Below are positions 34,065 through 42,422 of a stretch of DNA of 64,000 nt, piece by piece; the stretch's first letter is position 1, and each line of letters starts with the position of its first letter. Source of the stretch: Ideonella sp. Its GTDB lineage: Bacteria > Pseudomonadota > Gammaproteobacteria > Burkholderiales > Burkholderiaceae_C. Both the position numbers and the translations under genes were made by a program. The stretch covers positions 186,001 to 250,000 of the forward strand of contig NZ_JADJDO010000002.1 in assembly GCF_016702655.1 (NCBI RefSeq). The letters are read 5' to 3'. Under the pieces are notes generated by a model. The model saw only the letters and a list, made by a program, of their open reading frames with translations, did no database searches and was not told where the DNA came from.

Positions 34065-35012
34065 ATGAATCAGCCGCTGTATTCGATCCCCGGCAGCGTC
34101 GCGCCGATGGCGCCGACGCCAGCGCCCGCCGAGGCCGCGCCTGCGCGCACGGTGGCCGAGGTGCTGCGCGACAGCCAGGTCGAAGCGGTGCTCGACGAGC
34201 TGGATCGCGACCTCGTCGGCCTGACGCCGGTCAAGCAGCGCATCCGCGACATTGCCGCGCTGCTGGTGATCGACAAGCTGCGCCTCGCGCAGGGGCTTGC
34301 CGCACAAGCACCCTCGCTGCACATGAGCTTCACCGGCAACCCCGGCACCGGCAAGACGACGGTGGCGCTGCGCATGGCCGAGATCCTGCACCGCCTCGGC
34401 TACGTGCGAAAGGGCCATCTCGTGGCGGTGACGCGCGACGACCTCGTCGGCCAGTACATCGGCCACACCGCGCCCAAGACGCGCGAGGTGCTCAAGAAGG
34501 CGATGGGCGGCGTGCTCTTCATCGACGAGGCCTACTACCTCTACCGGCCCGAGAACGAGCGCGACTACGGGCAGGAGGCGATCGAGATCCTGCTCCAGGT
34601 GATGGAGAACCAGCGCGACGACCTGGTCGTGATCCTCGCGGGCTACAAGGACCGGATGGAGACCTTCTTTCGCTCCAACCCGGGCCTCTCGTCGCGCATC
34701 GCGCACCACATCGACTTTCCCGACTACCACCGCGACGAACTGCTCGAGATCGGCGACCGCATGCTCTCGGGCATGGCCTACCGCTTCGGGCCCGGCGCGC
34801 GCGAGGCCTTCGACGAGTACCTCGGCCTGCGCCTCGCGCAGCCGCATTTCGCCAACGCGCGCAGCGTGCGCAACGCGCTCGACCGCATGCGGCTGCGCCA
34901 GGCGAGCCGGCTGTTCGCCGACCGCGAGCGCGTGCTCTCGCGCGATGACCTGACGACGATCGCGCCCGAGGACATCCGCGCCAGCCGGGTGTTCGGCGCA
35001 GGCAGCCCCTGA
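34065..35012 (+). CDS. cbbX: Red-type RuBisCO activase (CbbX)
   Basis: 315 residues from the ATG at 34065; a GTG at 34059 is also in frame. This AAA+ protein has Walker A GNPGTGKTTVALRM near residue 92, Walker B GGVLFIDEAYYL and the sensor region. CbbX pulls on the large-subunit C-terminus of red-type RuBisCO to release inhibitory sugar phosphates, which matches the red-type cbbL here. It sits in the middle of the operon, directly after rpe and 22 bp before cbbF. Confidence 0.95.
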   Translation: MNQPLYSIPGSVAPMAPTPAPAEAAPARTVAEVLRDSQVEAVLDELDRDLVGLTPVKQRIRDIAALLVIDKLRLAQGLAAQAPSLHMSFTGNPGTGKTTVALRMAEILHRLGYVRKGHLVAVTRDDLVGQYIGHTAPKTREVLKKAMGGVLFIDEAYYLYRPENERDYGQEAIEILLQVMENQRDDLVVILAGYKDRMETFFRSNPGLSSRIAHHIDFPDYHRDELLEIGDRMLSGMAYRFGPGAREAFDEYLGLRLAQPHFANARSVRNALDRMRLRQASRLFADRERVLSRDDLTTIAPEDIRASRVFGAGSP

Positions 35013-35034
35013 CACCCACGATCTGGAGACCAAC

Positions 35035-36129
35035 ATGCCGCTGTCTCACCGCTGGACGCTGACCCGCTACCTGATCGAGCAGCGCCGCCGCTTCCCCGAG
35101 GCGAGCGGCGACCTGAACGCGCTCATCCTCGACACCTCGCTCGCCTGCAAGGCAATCGCGCGCATCGTCGCGATGGGCGTGCTGGCCGAGTCGGCCGATC
35201 CGGCAGCGCCGGCGCGCGGCGGCGAGGTCAACGTGCAGGGCGAGGTCCAGAAGCCGCTCGACGTGCTGAGCAACCAGATCTTCATCCGCATGAACGAGTG
35301 GAGCGGCCACCTCGCCGGCATGGCGTCGGAAGAGATGGAGGCGCCGATGCAGATCCCCGCCAGCTACCCGCGCGGCAAGTACCTGCTCGTGTTCGACCCG
35401 CTCGACGGCTCGAGCAACATCGACGTCAACATGACCGTGGGCAGCATCTTCTCGATCCTGCGCGCGCCGCAGGAGGTTGCCGACAGCGGGCGCGACGTGA
35501 CCGAGGCCGACTTCCTGCAGCCGGGCGCGACGCAGGTCGCCGCGGGCTACGCCCTGTATGGCCCGACGACGATGCTCGTGCTCACGGTGGGCAACGGCGT
35601 GTCGGGATTCACGCTCGACCCCAACCTGGGCGAGTTCGTGCTGACGCATCCCGACATCGCGCTGCCGGCGGACACGCACGAGTTCGCGATCAACAGCTCG
35701 AACAGCCGCTTCTGGGAGCCGCCCGTCAAGCGCTACGTCGACGAATGCCTCGCCGGCAGGACGGGCCCGCGCGGCAAGGACTTCAACACGCGCTGGATCG
35801 CGAGCATGGTGGCCGAGGCGCACCGCATCCTGATGCGCGGCGGGGTGTTCCTCTACCCGCGCGACAGCCGCGAGTCGGGCCGCAACGGGCGCCTGCGACT
35901 GATGTACGAGGCCAATCCGATCGCCTTGCTGATCGAGCAGGCGGGCGGCCGCGCGAGCACCGGGCGCCAGCCGATGCTGGGCGTCAAGCCGACCGCGCTG
36001 CACCAGCGCGTCGGCCTGATCTTCGGCTCGAAGAACGAGGTCGAGCGCATCGAGCGCTACCACCACGACCCGGCGACGCGCGAATCGGGCGCACCGCTTT
36101 TCGCCGAGCGCAGCTTGTTTCGAGACTGA
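35035..36129 (+). CDS. cbbF: Fructose-1,6-bisphosphatase, class I
   Basis: 364 residues. The class I metal and substrate motif is FDPLDGSSNIDVNMTVGS near residues 117-135, followed by the sugar-phosphate-binding KYLLVF and RWIASMVAEAHRIL segments. In the Calvin cycle it removes the 1-phosphate from fructose (and often sedoheptulose) bisphosphate. It lies between cbbX and cbbP. The 98 bp after its stop are very GC-rich and can form strong hairpins. Confidence 0.95.
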   Translation: MPLSHRWTLTRYLIEQRRRFPEASGDLNALILDTSLACKAIARIVAMGVLAESADPAAPARGGEVNVQGEVQKPLDVLSNQIFIRMNEWSGHLAGMASEEMEAPMQIPASYPRGKYLLVFDPLDGSSNIDVNMTVGSIFSILRAPQEVADSGRDVTEADFLQPGATQVAAGYALYGPTTMLVLTVGNGVSGFTLDPNLGEFVLTHPDIALPADTHEFAINSSNSRFWEPPVKRYVDECLAGRTGPRGKDFNTRWIASMVAEAHRILMRGGVFLYPRDSRESGRNGRLRLMYEANPIALLIEQAGGRASTGRQPMLGVKPTALHQRVGLIFGSKNEVERIERYHHDPATRESGAPLFAERSLFRD

Positions 36130-36227
36130 ACGAGGAGGAGCCATGACGACGAGACATCAGCGGGCCGAGCGCCGGGCCGCCGGCCGCGCCCCGCGGGGCC
36201 GGCCGACGTACCTGGACGGGGGCTGTC
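36130..36227 (+). other. GC-rich spacer between cbbF and cbbP
   Basis: Starts with a strong ribosome-site-like GAGGAGGAG and an ATG at 36143 that is out of frame with cbbP. The middle (about 36163-36205) is nearly all G and C and can fold on itself. The start ATGACGAC resembles the left end of the palindromic repeat in the histidine kinase, but the rest does not match well. It may be a degenerate repeat copy or a short leader. Confidence 0.3.
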
Positions 36228-37112
36228 ATGAGCGAAAGACACCCCATCATCGCCATCACCGGCTCGTCGGGCGCGGGCACGACGTCCGTCACGCGCACCT
36301 TCGACGCCATCTTCCGGCGCGAGAACGTCAAGGCCGCCCTGATCGAGGGCGACAGCTTCCACCGCTTCGACCGCAAGGAGATGAAGCTGCGCCAGGCCGA
36401 AGCCGAGCAGGCCGGCAACCAGCACTTCAGCCATTTCGGGTCCGAGAACAACCTGTTCGCCGAGCTCGAGCAGTTGTTCCACAGCTACGCCGAGTCGGGC
36501 ACCGGCCGGCGCCGGCGCTACCTGCACGACACCGAGGAGGCCGCGCCCTACAAGCAGGAGCCGGGCACCTTCACGCCCTGGGAAGACCTCGAGGCCGACA
36601 CCGACCTGCTGTTCTACGAGGGGCTGCACGGCGCCGTCGTCACGCCCGAGGTCGACATCGCGCGCCACCCCGACCTGCTGATCGGCGTCGTGCCGGTGAT
36701 CAACCTCGAGTGGATCCAGAAGCTCTGGCGCGACAAGAAGCAGCGCGGCTATTCGACCGAGGCCGTCACCGACACGATCCTGCGCCGCATGCCCGACTAC
36801 GTGAACTACATCGTTCCGCAGTTCACGCACACGCATGTCAACTTCCAGCGCGTGCCGGTCGTCGACACGAGCAACCCCTTCATCGCGCGCGACATCCCGA
36901 ATGCCGACGAGAGCCTCTGCGTGATCCGCTTCGCCAACCCCAAGGGCATCGACTTCCAGTATCTGCTCAACATGATCAACAACTCGTGGATGTCGCGCGC
37001 CAACACCATCGTCGTTCCCGGCGGCAAGATGGACTTGGCGATGCAGCTCATCTTCACGCCCTTCATCTGGCGAATGATGGAGCGGCGCAAGCGCGCCTTA
37101 GGTGCCCTGTGA
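36228..37112 (+). CDS. cbbP: Phosphoribulokinase
   Basis: 294 residues, the size of bacterial (class I) enzymes. The P-loop GSSGAGTTSVT is at about residues 12-22, EGDSFHRFDRKEMK follows, and the conserved HFSHFGSENNLF and DLLFYEGLHGAVV segments bind ribulose 5-phosphate and catalyse transfer. It makes RuBP, the RuBisCO substrate. The start at 36228 gives the standard N-terminus MSERHPIIAITGSSG. It is followed at 19 bp by transketolase. Confidence 0.95.
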   Translation: MSERHPIIAITGSSGAGTTSVTRTFDAIFRRENVKAALIEGDSFHRFDRKEMKLRQAEAEQAGNQHFSHFGSENNLFAELEQLFHSYAESGTGRRRRYLHDTEEAAPYKQEPGTFTPWEDLEADTDLLFYEGLHGAVVTPEVDIARHPDLLIGVVPVINLEWIQKLWRDKKQRGYSTEAVTDTILRRMPDYVNYIVPQFTHTHVNFQRVPVVDTSNPFIARDIPNADESLCVIRFANPKGIDFQYLLNMINNSWMSRANTIVVPGGKMDLAMQLIFTPFIWRMMERRKRALGAL

Positions 37113-37131
37113 CCTGCCCGAAAGGACTTCA

Positions 37132-39186
37132 ATGAGCTCGAGTGCTTCCGACCGGGTGATCCGGCCCGACAACGGCCAGCGCGACGAGATGGCCGACGCG
37201 CTGCGTGCGCTCGCGATGGACGCGGTGCAGCGCGCCAACTCGGGCCACCCGGGCGCGCCGATGGGCATGGCCGAGATGGCGGTCGCGCTCTGGCAAGGCC
37301 ACCTGCGCCACGACCCCGCGCATCCGAAATGGCCCGACCGCGACCGCTTCGTGCTCTCCAACGGCCACGCGTCGATGCTGCTCTACGCGCTGCTGCACCT
37401 CACCGGCTACGAACTGCCGATGAGCGAGTTGCAGCGCTTTCGTCAATTGCACAGCCTGACGCCGGGCCACCCCGAGACGGGCCTCACGCCGGGCGTCGAG
37501 ACGACGACCGGCCCGCTCGGCCAGGGCCTCGCGAACGCGGTCGGCATGGCGCTCGCCGAGAAGCTGCTCGCCGACGAGTTCAATCGCCCCGGGCACGCCA
37601 TCGTCGATCACCGCTCGTTCGTCTTCCTCGGCGACGGCTGCCTGATGGAAGGCATCAGCCACGAGGCCTGCGCGCTGGCCGGCGTGTGGAAGCTCAACAA
37701 GCTGATCGCGCTCTACGACGACAACGGCATCTCGATCGACGGCGGCGTGACGGGCTGGTTCGGCGACGACACGCCGGCGCGCTTTCGGGCCTACGGTTGG
37801 AACGTGATCGGCCCGATCGACGGCAACGATGCTCGGGCGGTCAGCGCCGCGATAGCCGAGGCCGGCGAGTCGCTCGACAAGCCGACGCTCGTCGTCTGCC
37901 GCACGACGATCGGCAAGGGCTCACCCAACCGGGCCGGCAGCGCCAAGGCGCACGGCGAGCCGCTCGGCGCCGACGAGATCGCGGCGACGCGCGCGGCGCT
38001 CGGCTGGCCGCATGCGCCGTTCGAGATTCCGGCCGACTTGCGCGCGCGCTGGGACGCACGCGCGGCAGGCGCCGCACGGCATTCGCAGTGGCAGCAGCGC
38101 CTGGATGCCTATCGCGACGCGCACCCGGCGCTGGCCGCCGAATTCGAGCGCCGCATGGCGGGCGAACTGCCGCCCGACTTCGAGGCCACGCGGCGTGCGC
38201 TGATGGCCGAGTTCGGCGCTTCGGGCGAAACGCTCGCATCGCGCAAGGCGTCGCAGAAGGTGCTCGCGATGCTGGCGCCGCGCCTGCCCGAACTGCTCGG
38301 CGGCAGCGCCGACCTGACGGGATCGAACCTGACCGACTTTCCGGGCTGCGGCGCGGTGCGCGGTGGCGCGAGCGGCGGGCGCCACGTCAACTACGGCGTG
38401 CGCGAGTTCGGCATGGCGGCGATCATGAACGGCATCGCGCTGCACGGCGGATTCATCCCCTACGGCGGCACGTTCCTGACCTTCAGCGACTACAGCCGCA
38501 ACGCGATCCGCATGGCTGCGCTGATGGGTCAGCGCGTGATCCACGTCTTCACGCACGACTCGATCGGCCTCGGCGAGGACGGCCCGACGCACCAGCCGGT
38601 GGAGCATGCGGCGAGCCTGCGCCTGATCCCGAAGCTCGACGTCTGGCGCCCCTGCGACGGCGCCGAGACGGCCGTCGCGTGGGCCGAGGCGCTCGCGCAG
38701 CGCAACCGGCCGACGGCGCTGCTGCTGTCGCGCCAGAACCTGCCGGCGCAGGCGCGCAGCCCGCAGCAGCTCGAGCACATTGCGCGCGGCGGCTATGTGC
38801 TCGCCGAGCGCGCCGATGCGGTGGCCGTCATCCTCGCGACCGGCTCCGAAGTGGCGCTCGCGATGGCGGCGCAGCGCCTGCTCGATGCGCGCGGCGTCGC
38901 GGTGCGCGTGGTCTCGCTGCCGTCGACTACGGTTTTCGATCGGCAGGACCGCGAGTGGCGCGAAGGCGTGCTCGGCCGTGGTCAGCCGCGCATCGGCGTG
39001 GAGGCCGGCGTGACGCGCTGGTGGGGCCAGTACGGCTGCTGCGCCGCGCTCGGCGTCGACAGCTTCGGCGAATCGGCGCCGGCGGGCGATCTCGCGGCGC
39101 ACTTCGGCCTCACGGCCGAGAAGCTCGCCGATCTGGTGCAGGTGCAATGCGACGACGAGCGCCGCTTCGCCCGCTCGAGCAACTGA
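37132..39186 (+). CDS. cbbT: Transketolase
   Basis: 684 residues. The thiamine diphosphate site is complete: GHPGAPMGMAEMA near the start, FLGDGCLMEGISHEACALAG with the metal-binding aspartate, and DNGISIDG. The pyrimidine domain has REFGMAAIMNGIALHGG and the C-terminal domain contains EAGVTRWWG. It transfers two-carbon units in RuBP regeneration. The start at 37132 has a GAAAGGA ribosome site; it lies 19 bp after cbbP and 20 bp before cbbY. Confidence 0.95.
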   Translation: MSSSASDRVIRPDNGQRDEMADALRALAMDAVQRANSGHPGAPMGMAEMAVALWQGHLRHDPAHPKWPDRDRFVLSNGHASMLLYALLHLTGYELPMSELQRFRQLHSLTPGHPETGLTPGVETTTGPLGQGLANAVGMALAEKLLADEFNRPGHAIVDHRSFVFLGDGCLMEGISHEACALAGVWKLNKLIALYDDNGISIDGGVTGWFGDDTPARFRAYGWNVIGPIDGNDARAVSAAIAEAGESLDKPTLVVCRTTIGKGSPNRAGSAKAHGEPLGADEIAATRAALGWPHAPFEIPADLRARWDARAAGAARHSQWQQRLDAYRDAHPALAAEFERRMAGELPPDFEATRRALMAEFGASGETLASRKASQKVLAMLAPRLPELLGGSADLTGSNLTDFPGCGAVRGGASGGRHVNYGVREFGMAAIMNGIALHGGFIPYGGTFLTFSDYSRNAIRMAALMGQRVIHVFTHDSIGLGEDGPTHQPVEHAASLRLIPKLDVWRPCDGAETAVAWAEALAQRNRPTALLLSRQNLPAQARSPQQLEHIARGGYVLAERADAVAVILATGSEVALAMAAQRLLDARGVAVRVVSLPSTTVFDRQDREWREGVLGRGQPRIGVEAGVTRWWGQYGCCAALGVDSFGESAPAGDLAAHFGLTAEKLADLVQVQCDDERRFARSSN

Positions 39187-39206
39187 ACCGCGGATCGGCG
39201 GGCGAG

Positions 39207-39998
39207 GTGACCGTGGGCCGGCTCGAGGCGTTGATCTGGGACGTGGACGGCACGCTCGCCGAGACCGAGCGCGATGGCCACCGCGTGGCCTTCAATCGCG
39301 CGTTCGAGGAAGCCGGCCTGGCGTGGCGCTGGGACGACGCGCACTACGCCGAACTGCTGCGCATCACCGGCGGGCGCGAACGCCTGCTGCACGACATGAG
39401 CCGGCGCTCCGACGCGCCGGTGCCGGCAGGCGAGCGCGAAGCGCTTGCGCGCGCCATCCACCGCAGGAAGAACGCGATCTATGCCGATCTCGTCGCGAGC
39501 GGCTGCATCGCATTGCGCGACGGCGTGCAGGGTCTGATGCAGGAGTGCCGCGAGCGCGGCGTGTGGATGGGCATCGCGACGACGACCAGCCGCGCCAATG
39601 TCGACGCGCTGCTGCGCGTGCATCTCGGCGAGCGATGGCGCGAGGGGTTCGCGGCCATCGTCTGCGGCGAGGACGTGCAGCGCAAGAAGCCTGACCCCGA
39701 GGTCTATGTGCAGGCCCTGCGCGCGCTCGGCGTCGGCGCGTTGCAGGCGGTGGCGATCGAGGACTCGCCCGGCGGCGTGGTCGCTGCGCGCGGCGCCGAC
39801 ATCCCGGTGATCGTGACGCGCAGCGCCTACTTTGCCAACGCGTCGATCGAAGGCGCGCTCGCGATCGGCCCCGGCCTGCATCAGCGCCAGGGCTGGAGCC
39901 CGGCGCTGCCGGTGGCGCCCGGCGCTGCAGGGCCGGTAACGCTCGACGATATCCTGGACTGGCTCGCGCAGCGCGAGACGGTCTCGCAGTTCATGTAG
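39207..39998 (+). CDS. cbbY: CbbY-type HAD phosphatase (xylulose-1,5-bisphosphate phosphatase family)
   Basis: 263 residues from the GTG at 39207; a second GTG at 39213 is equally possible. The HAD nucleophile is in LIWDVDGTLAETERDGHR, threonines TTTSR form motif II and the lysine and acidic motifs are QRKKPDPEVY and AIEDSPGG. CbbY enzymes destroy xylulose bisphosphate, a RuBisCO inhibitor made by misfire, which complements CbbX. It is the last intact gene of the operon; a cbbA stump follows. Confidence 0.9.
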   Translation: MTVGRLEALIWDVDGTLAETERDGHRVAFNRAFEEAGLAWRWDDAHYAELLRITGGRERLLHDMSRRSDAPVPAGEREALARAIHRRKNAIYADLVASGCIALRDGVQGLMQECRERGVWMGIATTTSRANVDALLRVHLGERWREGFAAIVCGEDVQRKKPDPEVYVQALRALGVGALQAVAIEDSPGGVVAARGADIPVIVTRSAYFANASIEGALAIGPGLHQRQGWSPALPVAPGAAGPVTLDDILDWLAQRETVSQFM

Positions 39999-39999
39999 C

Positions 40000-40137
40000 C
40001 GCGCACGCAGCAGTGCCATGGCGTTCCGGCGTTCAAGGTCAACGACCTCGAACAGATCCAGGTCATCATGGAAGCGGCGCAAGCGACGCAGTCGCCGGTA
40101 ATCCTGCAGGCCTCGGCAGGCGCGGGCAACTACCCTC
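40000..40137 (+). pseudogene. Stump of class II fructose-bisphosphate aldolase (cbbA)
   Basis: One frame reads GVPAFKVNDLEQIQVIMEAA followed by QATQSPVILQASAGAGNY, the N-terminal strand and helix of CbbA/FbaA-type class II aldolases. There is no start codon; the upstream residues (THQQCH-like) are altered and the match ends near 40134 where unrelated sequence takes over. The catalytic zinc-binding parts are absent. cbbA is normally the next gene in Calvin operons, so a deletion seems to have removed it here; the function must be supplied elsewhere. Confidence 0.8.
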
Positions 40138-40204
40138 GCACATCGTCACTTGCACGCATCGACAGCAAGCCCGGAAGCGGGCGCGGTTCAACCGGGAGCA
40201 AACC

Positions 40205-40555
40205 ATGTCCTCGACGCTGTTCATCCTGAACGAGGCCCCCTACGGTAGCGAGCGTGCCTACAACGCGCTGCGCCTGGCAGCGGCGGTCGCTGCCAGGGAT
40301 GGCGAGCAGGTCAGGCTGTTCCTGCTGGCCGACGCGGTCGGCTGCGCCAGGAGCGGGCAGAAGGTGCCCGAGGGCTACTACAGCGTCGAGCTGATGCTGG
40401 GCAAGATCATTCGCAAGGGCGAGGTGGGGCTGTGCGGAACCTGCATGGACGCGCGCGGCCTGCGCGACGACGAACTGGCCGAGGGCGCGCAGCGCGGCAC
40501 GCTGGCGCAACTCGCCGCCTGGACCGTCGAGGCCGACAAGGTGCTCGTGTTCTGA
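40205..40555 (+). CDS. DsrE-family protein
   Basis: 116 residues. The fold is seen in FILNEAPYGSERAYNALRLA, the family's nucleotide-binding-like loop, and cysteines are in VGCARSGQ and GLCGTCMDARGL, the latter near the conserved sulfur-carrying position. DsrE/TusD-like proteins relay sulfur atoms; stand-alone members are found beside sulfur and respiratory genes and their partners are often unknown. It lies alone between the cbbA stump and an MFS stump. Confidence 0.8.
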   Translation: MSSTLFILNEAPYGSERAYNALRLAAAVAARDGEQVRLFLLADAVGCARSGQKVPEGYYSVELMLGKIIRKGEVGLCGTCMDARGLRDDELAEGAQRGTLAQLAAWTVEADKVLVF

Positions 40556-40557
40556 GC

Positions 40558-40784
40558 GTCGTCACCGGTCCGACGCTGCCGCAGCGCTGGCAGGCCAAGG
40601 TGCAGGCGCTCGACGAAGGGCTGGTGTTCGGCCTCGTCGCGCTCGCGAGCCTGGGCGCGGGCTCGGTCTGCGACCGTTCCGCCGGGCCGCACTCAACCTC
40701 TCTGCGCTGCCATTGTTGACGCTGGCGTTGGTGTGGACGGTGGCTGGTTCGCGCCGGCGGCCGGTCGCGGTTGCGTCAGCCTGA
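40558..40784 (+). pseudogene. C-terminal stump of a major-facilitator transporter
   Basis: Starting directly after the DsrE stop, one frame reads LPQRWQAKVQALDEGLVFGL and VALASLGAGSVCDR, and after a frameshift near 40680-40690 another continues AALNLSALPLLTLALVWTV and ends at TGA 40782-40784. This resembles the last two helices of MFS permeases. The rest of the gene is absent. With the cbbA stump it marks a deletion scar between the Calvin operon and the copper/heme genes. Confidence 0.6.
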
Positions 40785-40792
40785 CGCAGCGC

Positions 40793-41479
40793 TCATCCGA
40801 AACAATAGGCCGCCACGCGCTGCCACAGGCCGTGGTCGAGCGCCCAGGCCGATGCGCCGGCCAGCAGCAGGCCCGACAGCCGCACCGCCCAGCGCAGCGC
40901 GCCCGGCGCGAGCAGCGCGTGGCGAAAGGTCATGCCCGCGAGCAGGAGGCCGAGCGACGAGGCGAGCGCAAAGGTGGCCATCACCGCCGCGCCGCCGAGC
41001 GCGTCGCCGGCCAGCACCGCGACCAGCAGCGCCGACTGCAGCAGGCCGCAGGGCAGGGCAATCCACGCGCCGCCGGTCGCGGTGGCGACGAGCGGCCCGC
41101 GCAAGGGCTGCCAGCCTGCGCCCGCGGTGGCCAGCCGCGGCGCTGCGCCCAGACCGGCGAGCCAGGCCGGCTGGCGCCCGGCGAACGCCAGCCAGAGGCC
41201 GAAGCTCAGCGCCGCCAGATGCGCCAGCACCCACAGCGGGCGCAGCGCCGGCGCCGACTGCATCCAGCCCGCGACCGCGCCGACGCTGGCCGCGGCGAGC
41301 GCGCCGCCGGCGGTGTAGCCGAACAGGCGCCCGGCGTGAAAGCCGAGCCAGGCCGAGCGCGGCGAGGCCCGGCCGCAGCGCGTCGCAACCGCCGTGCACG
41401 CCGCACCGCACATCGCCGTGCAGTGCAACGAGCCGGCCAGGCCCATCAGCAGCGCGGCGAGCATCAACGAGGCGGTCAT
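40793..41479 (-). CDS. TauE/SafE-like membrane protein of the cytochrome-oxidase-associated type
   Basis: 228 residues, about six helices. The N-terminus contains LAGSLHCTAMCGAACTAVAT, the GSLHC-x2-MCG signature of the subgroup found next to copper and cytochrome oxidase assembly genes; the cysteines and histidine could bind copper. It starts 43 bp after ctaB on the same strand, at the end of the gene set for the heme-copper enzyme. Likely helps metal delivery or export; a sulfite-exporter role is not supported by anything here beyond the family name. Confidence 0.8.
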   Translation of the reverse strand: MTASLMLAALLMGLAGSLHCTAMCGAACTAVATRCGRASPRSAWLGFHAGRLFGYTAGGALAAASVGAVAGWMQSAPALRPLWVLAHLAALSFGLWLAFAGRQPAWLAGLGAAPRLATAGAGWQPLRGPLVATATGGAWIALPCGLLQSALLVAVLAGDALGGAAVMATFALASSLGLLLAGMTFRHALLAPGALRWAVRLSGLLLAGASAWALDHGLWQRVAAYCFG

Positions 41480-41522
41480 GGTGGGTCGGGGCGCGAGCGC
41501 AGGTCGCTCGCGCCCTGCTCGT

Positions 41523-42422
41523 TCAGTAGGGCAGGTAGTGATCGACCAGCAGCGCCGCGAACAGCAGCGACAGGTACAGGATCGAGAAGCGGAAGGCCTT
41601 CTGCGCGGCCCGATCGCTGTAGCGGCGCCAGAGCCCCCAGGCATGGGCGATGAAGCGTGCGTTGAGCAGCGCCGCGGCCACGAGATAGAACCAGCCGCTC
41701 ATGCCGATCGCGAACGGCATCAGCGTCACGACGGCCAGGCCCAGCGTATAGGCGAAGATGCTGCGCTGCGTGTACTCGCGCCCATGCACCACCGGTAGCA
41801 TCGGCAGATTGACGTCGGCGTATTCCTTGGCCCGGTACAGCGCCAGCGACCAGAAGTGCGGCGGCGTCCAGACGAAGATGATCAGGAACAGCAGCCAGGC
41901 CTGTTCCGGCGTCTCGCCGGTCACGGCGGCCCAGCCGAGCACCGGCGGCATCGCCCCCGAAGCACCGCCGATGACGATGTTCTGCGGCGTCAACGGCTTC
42001 AGGATCACGGTGTAGATGACGGCGTAGCCGATGAAGGTGGCGAGCGTCAGCCACATCGTGAGCGGATTCACGAAGGCATGGAGCAGCGCCAGGCCGACGC
42101 CGCCGGTCACGCCGGAGAGCGCGAAGGTCTCGAGCACGTTGACCTCGCCGCGCGGCAACGGACGCCGGCGGGTGCGCGCCATGATGGCGTCGATCTCGCG
42201 CTCGATCAGGCAGTTGACGCCGGCGGCTGCGCCCGCCACCAGCGCGATGCCCAGCGTTGCCGCCAGCAGCGTCGACAGCGGCACCATGCCCGGCGTGGCC
42301 AGGAACATGCCCGTCATCGCGCAGAACACGATCAGCGACACGACGCGCGGCTTGGCCAGGCGCAGGTAGCGTTGCAGGCGCACGCCGGCGCTGGGTGCGG
42401 GGAGGACGATGGTTTCGTTCAT
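41523..42422 (-). CDS. ctaB: Protoheme IX farnesyltransferase
   Basis: 299 residues, UbiA fold. The polyprenyl-binding motif is VNCLIEREIDAIMARTRRRPL near residue 70, and a second acidic region is YRAKEYADVNLPMLPV. It turns heme b into heme o, the first step toward heme o/a oxidases. Its start overlaps the end of the copper ATPase gene by four bases. Its presence beside the heme-copper pair suggests that enzyme, or another oxidase, carries heme o or a; no heme a synthase is in the window. Confidence 0.93.
   Translation of the reverse strand: MNETIVLPAPSAGVRLQRYLRLAKPRVVSLIVFCAMTGMFLATPGMVPLSTLLAATLGIALVAGAAAGVNCLIEREIDAIMARTRRRPLPRGEVNVLETFALSGVTGGVGLALLHAFVNPLTMWLTLATFIGYAVIYTVILKPLTPQNIVIGGASGAMPPVLGWAAVTGETPEQAWLLFLIIFVWTPPHFWSLALYRAKEYADVNLPMLPVVHGREYTQRSIFAYTLGLAVVTLMPFAIGMSGWFYLVAAALLNARFIAHAWGLWRRYSDRAAQKAFRFSILYLSLLFAALLVDHYLPY

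Noticed and set aside
40793..41479. Role as a sulfite exporter
   Set aside because: The GSLHC-x2-MCG motif and position place it in the oxidase-associated subgroup; nothing nearby handles sulfite.
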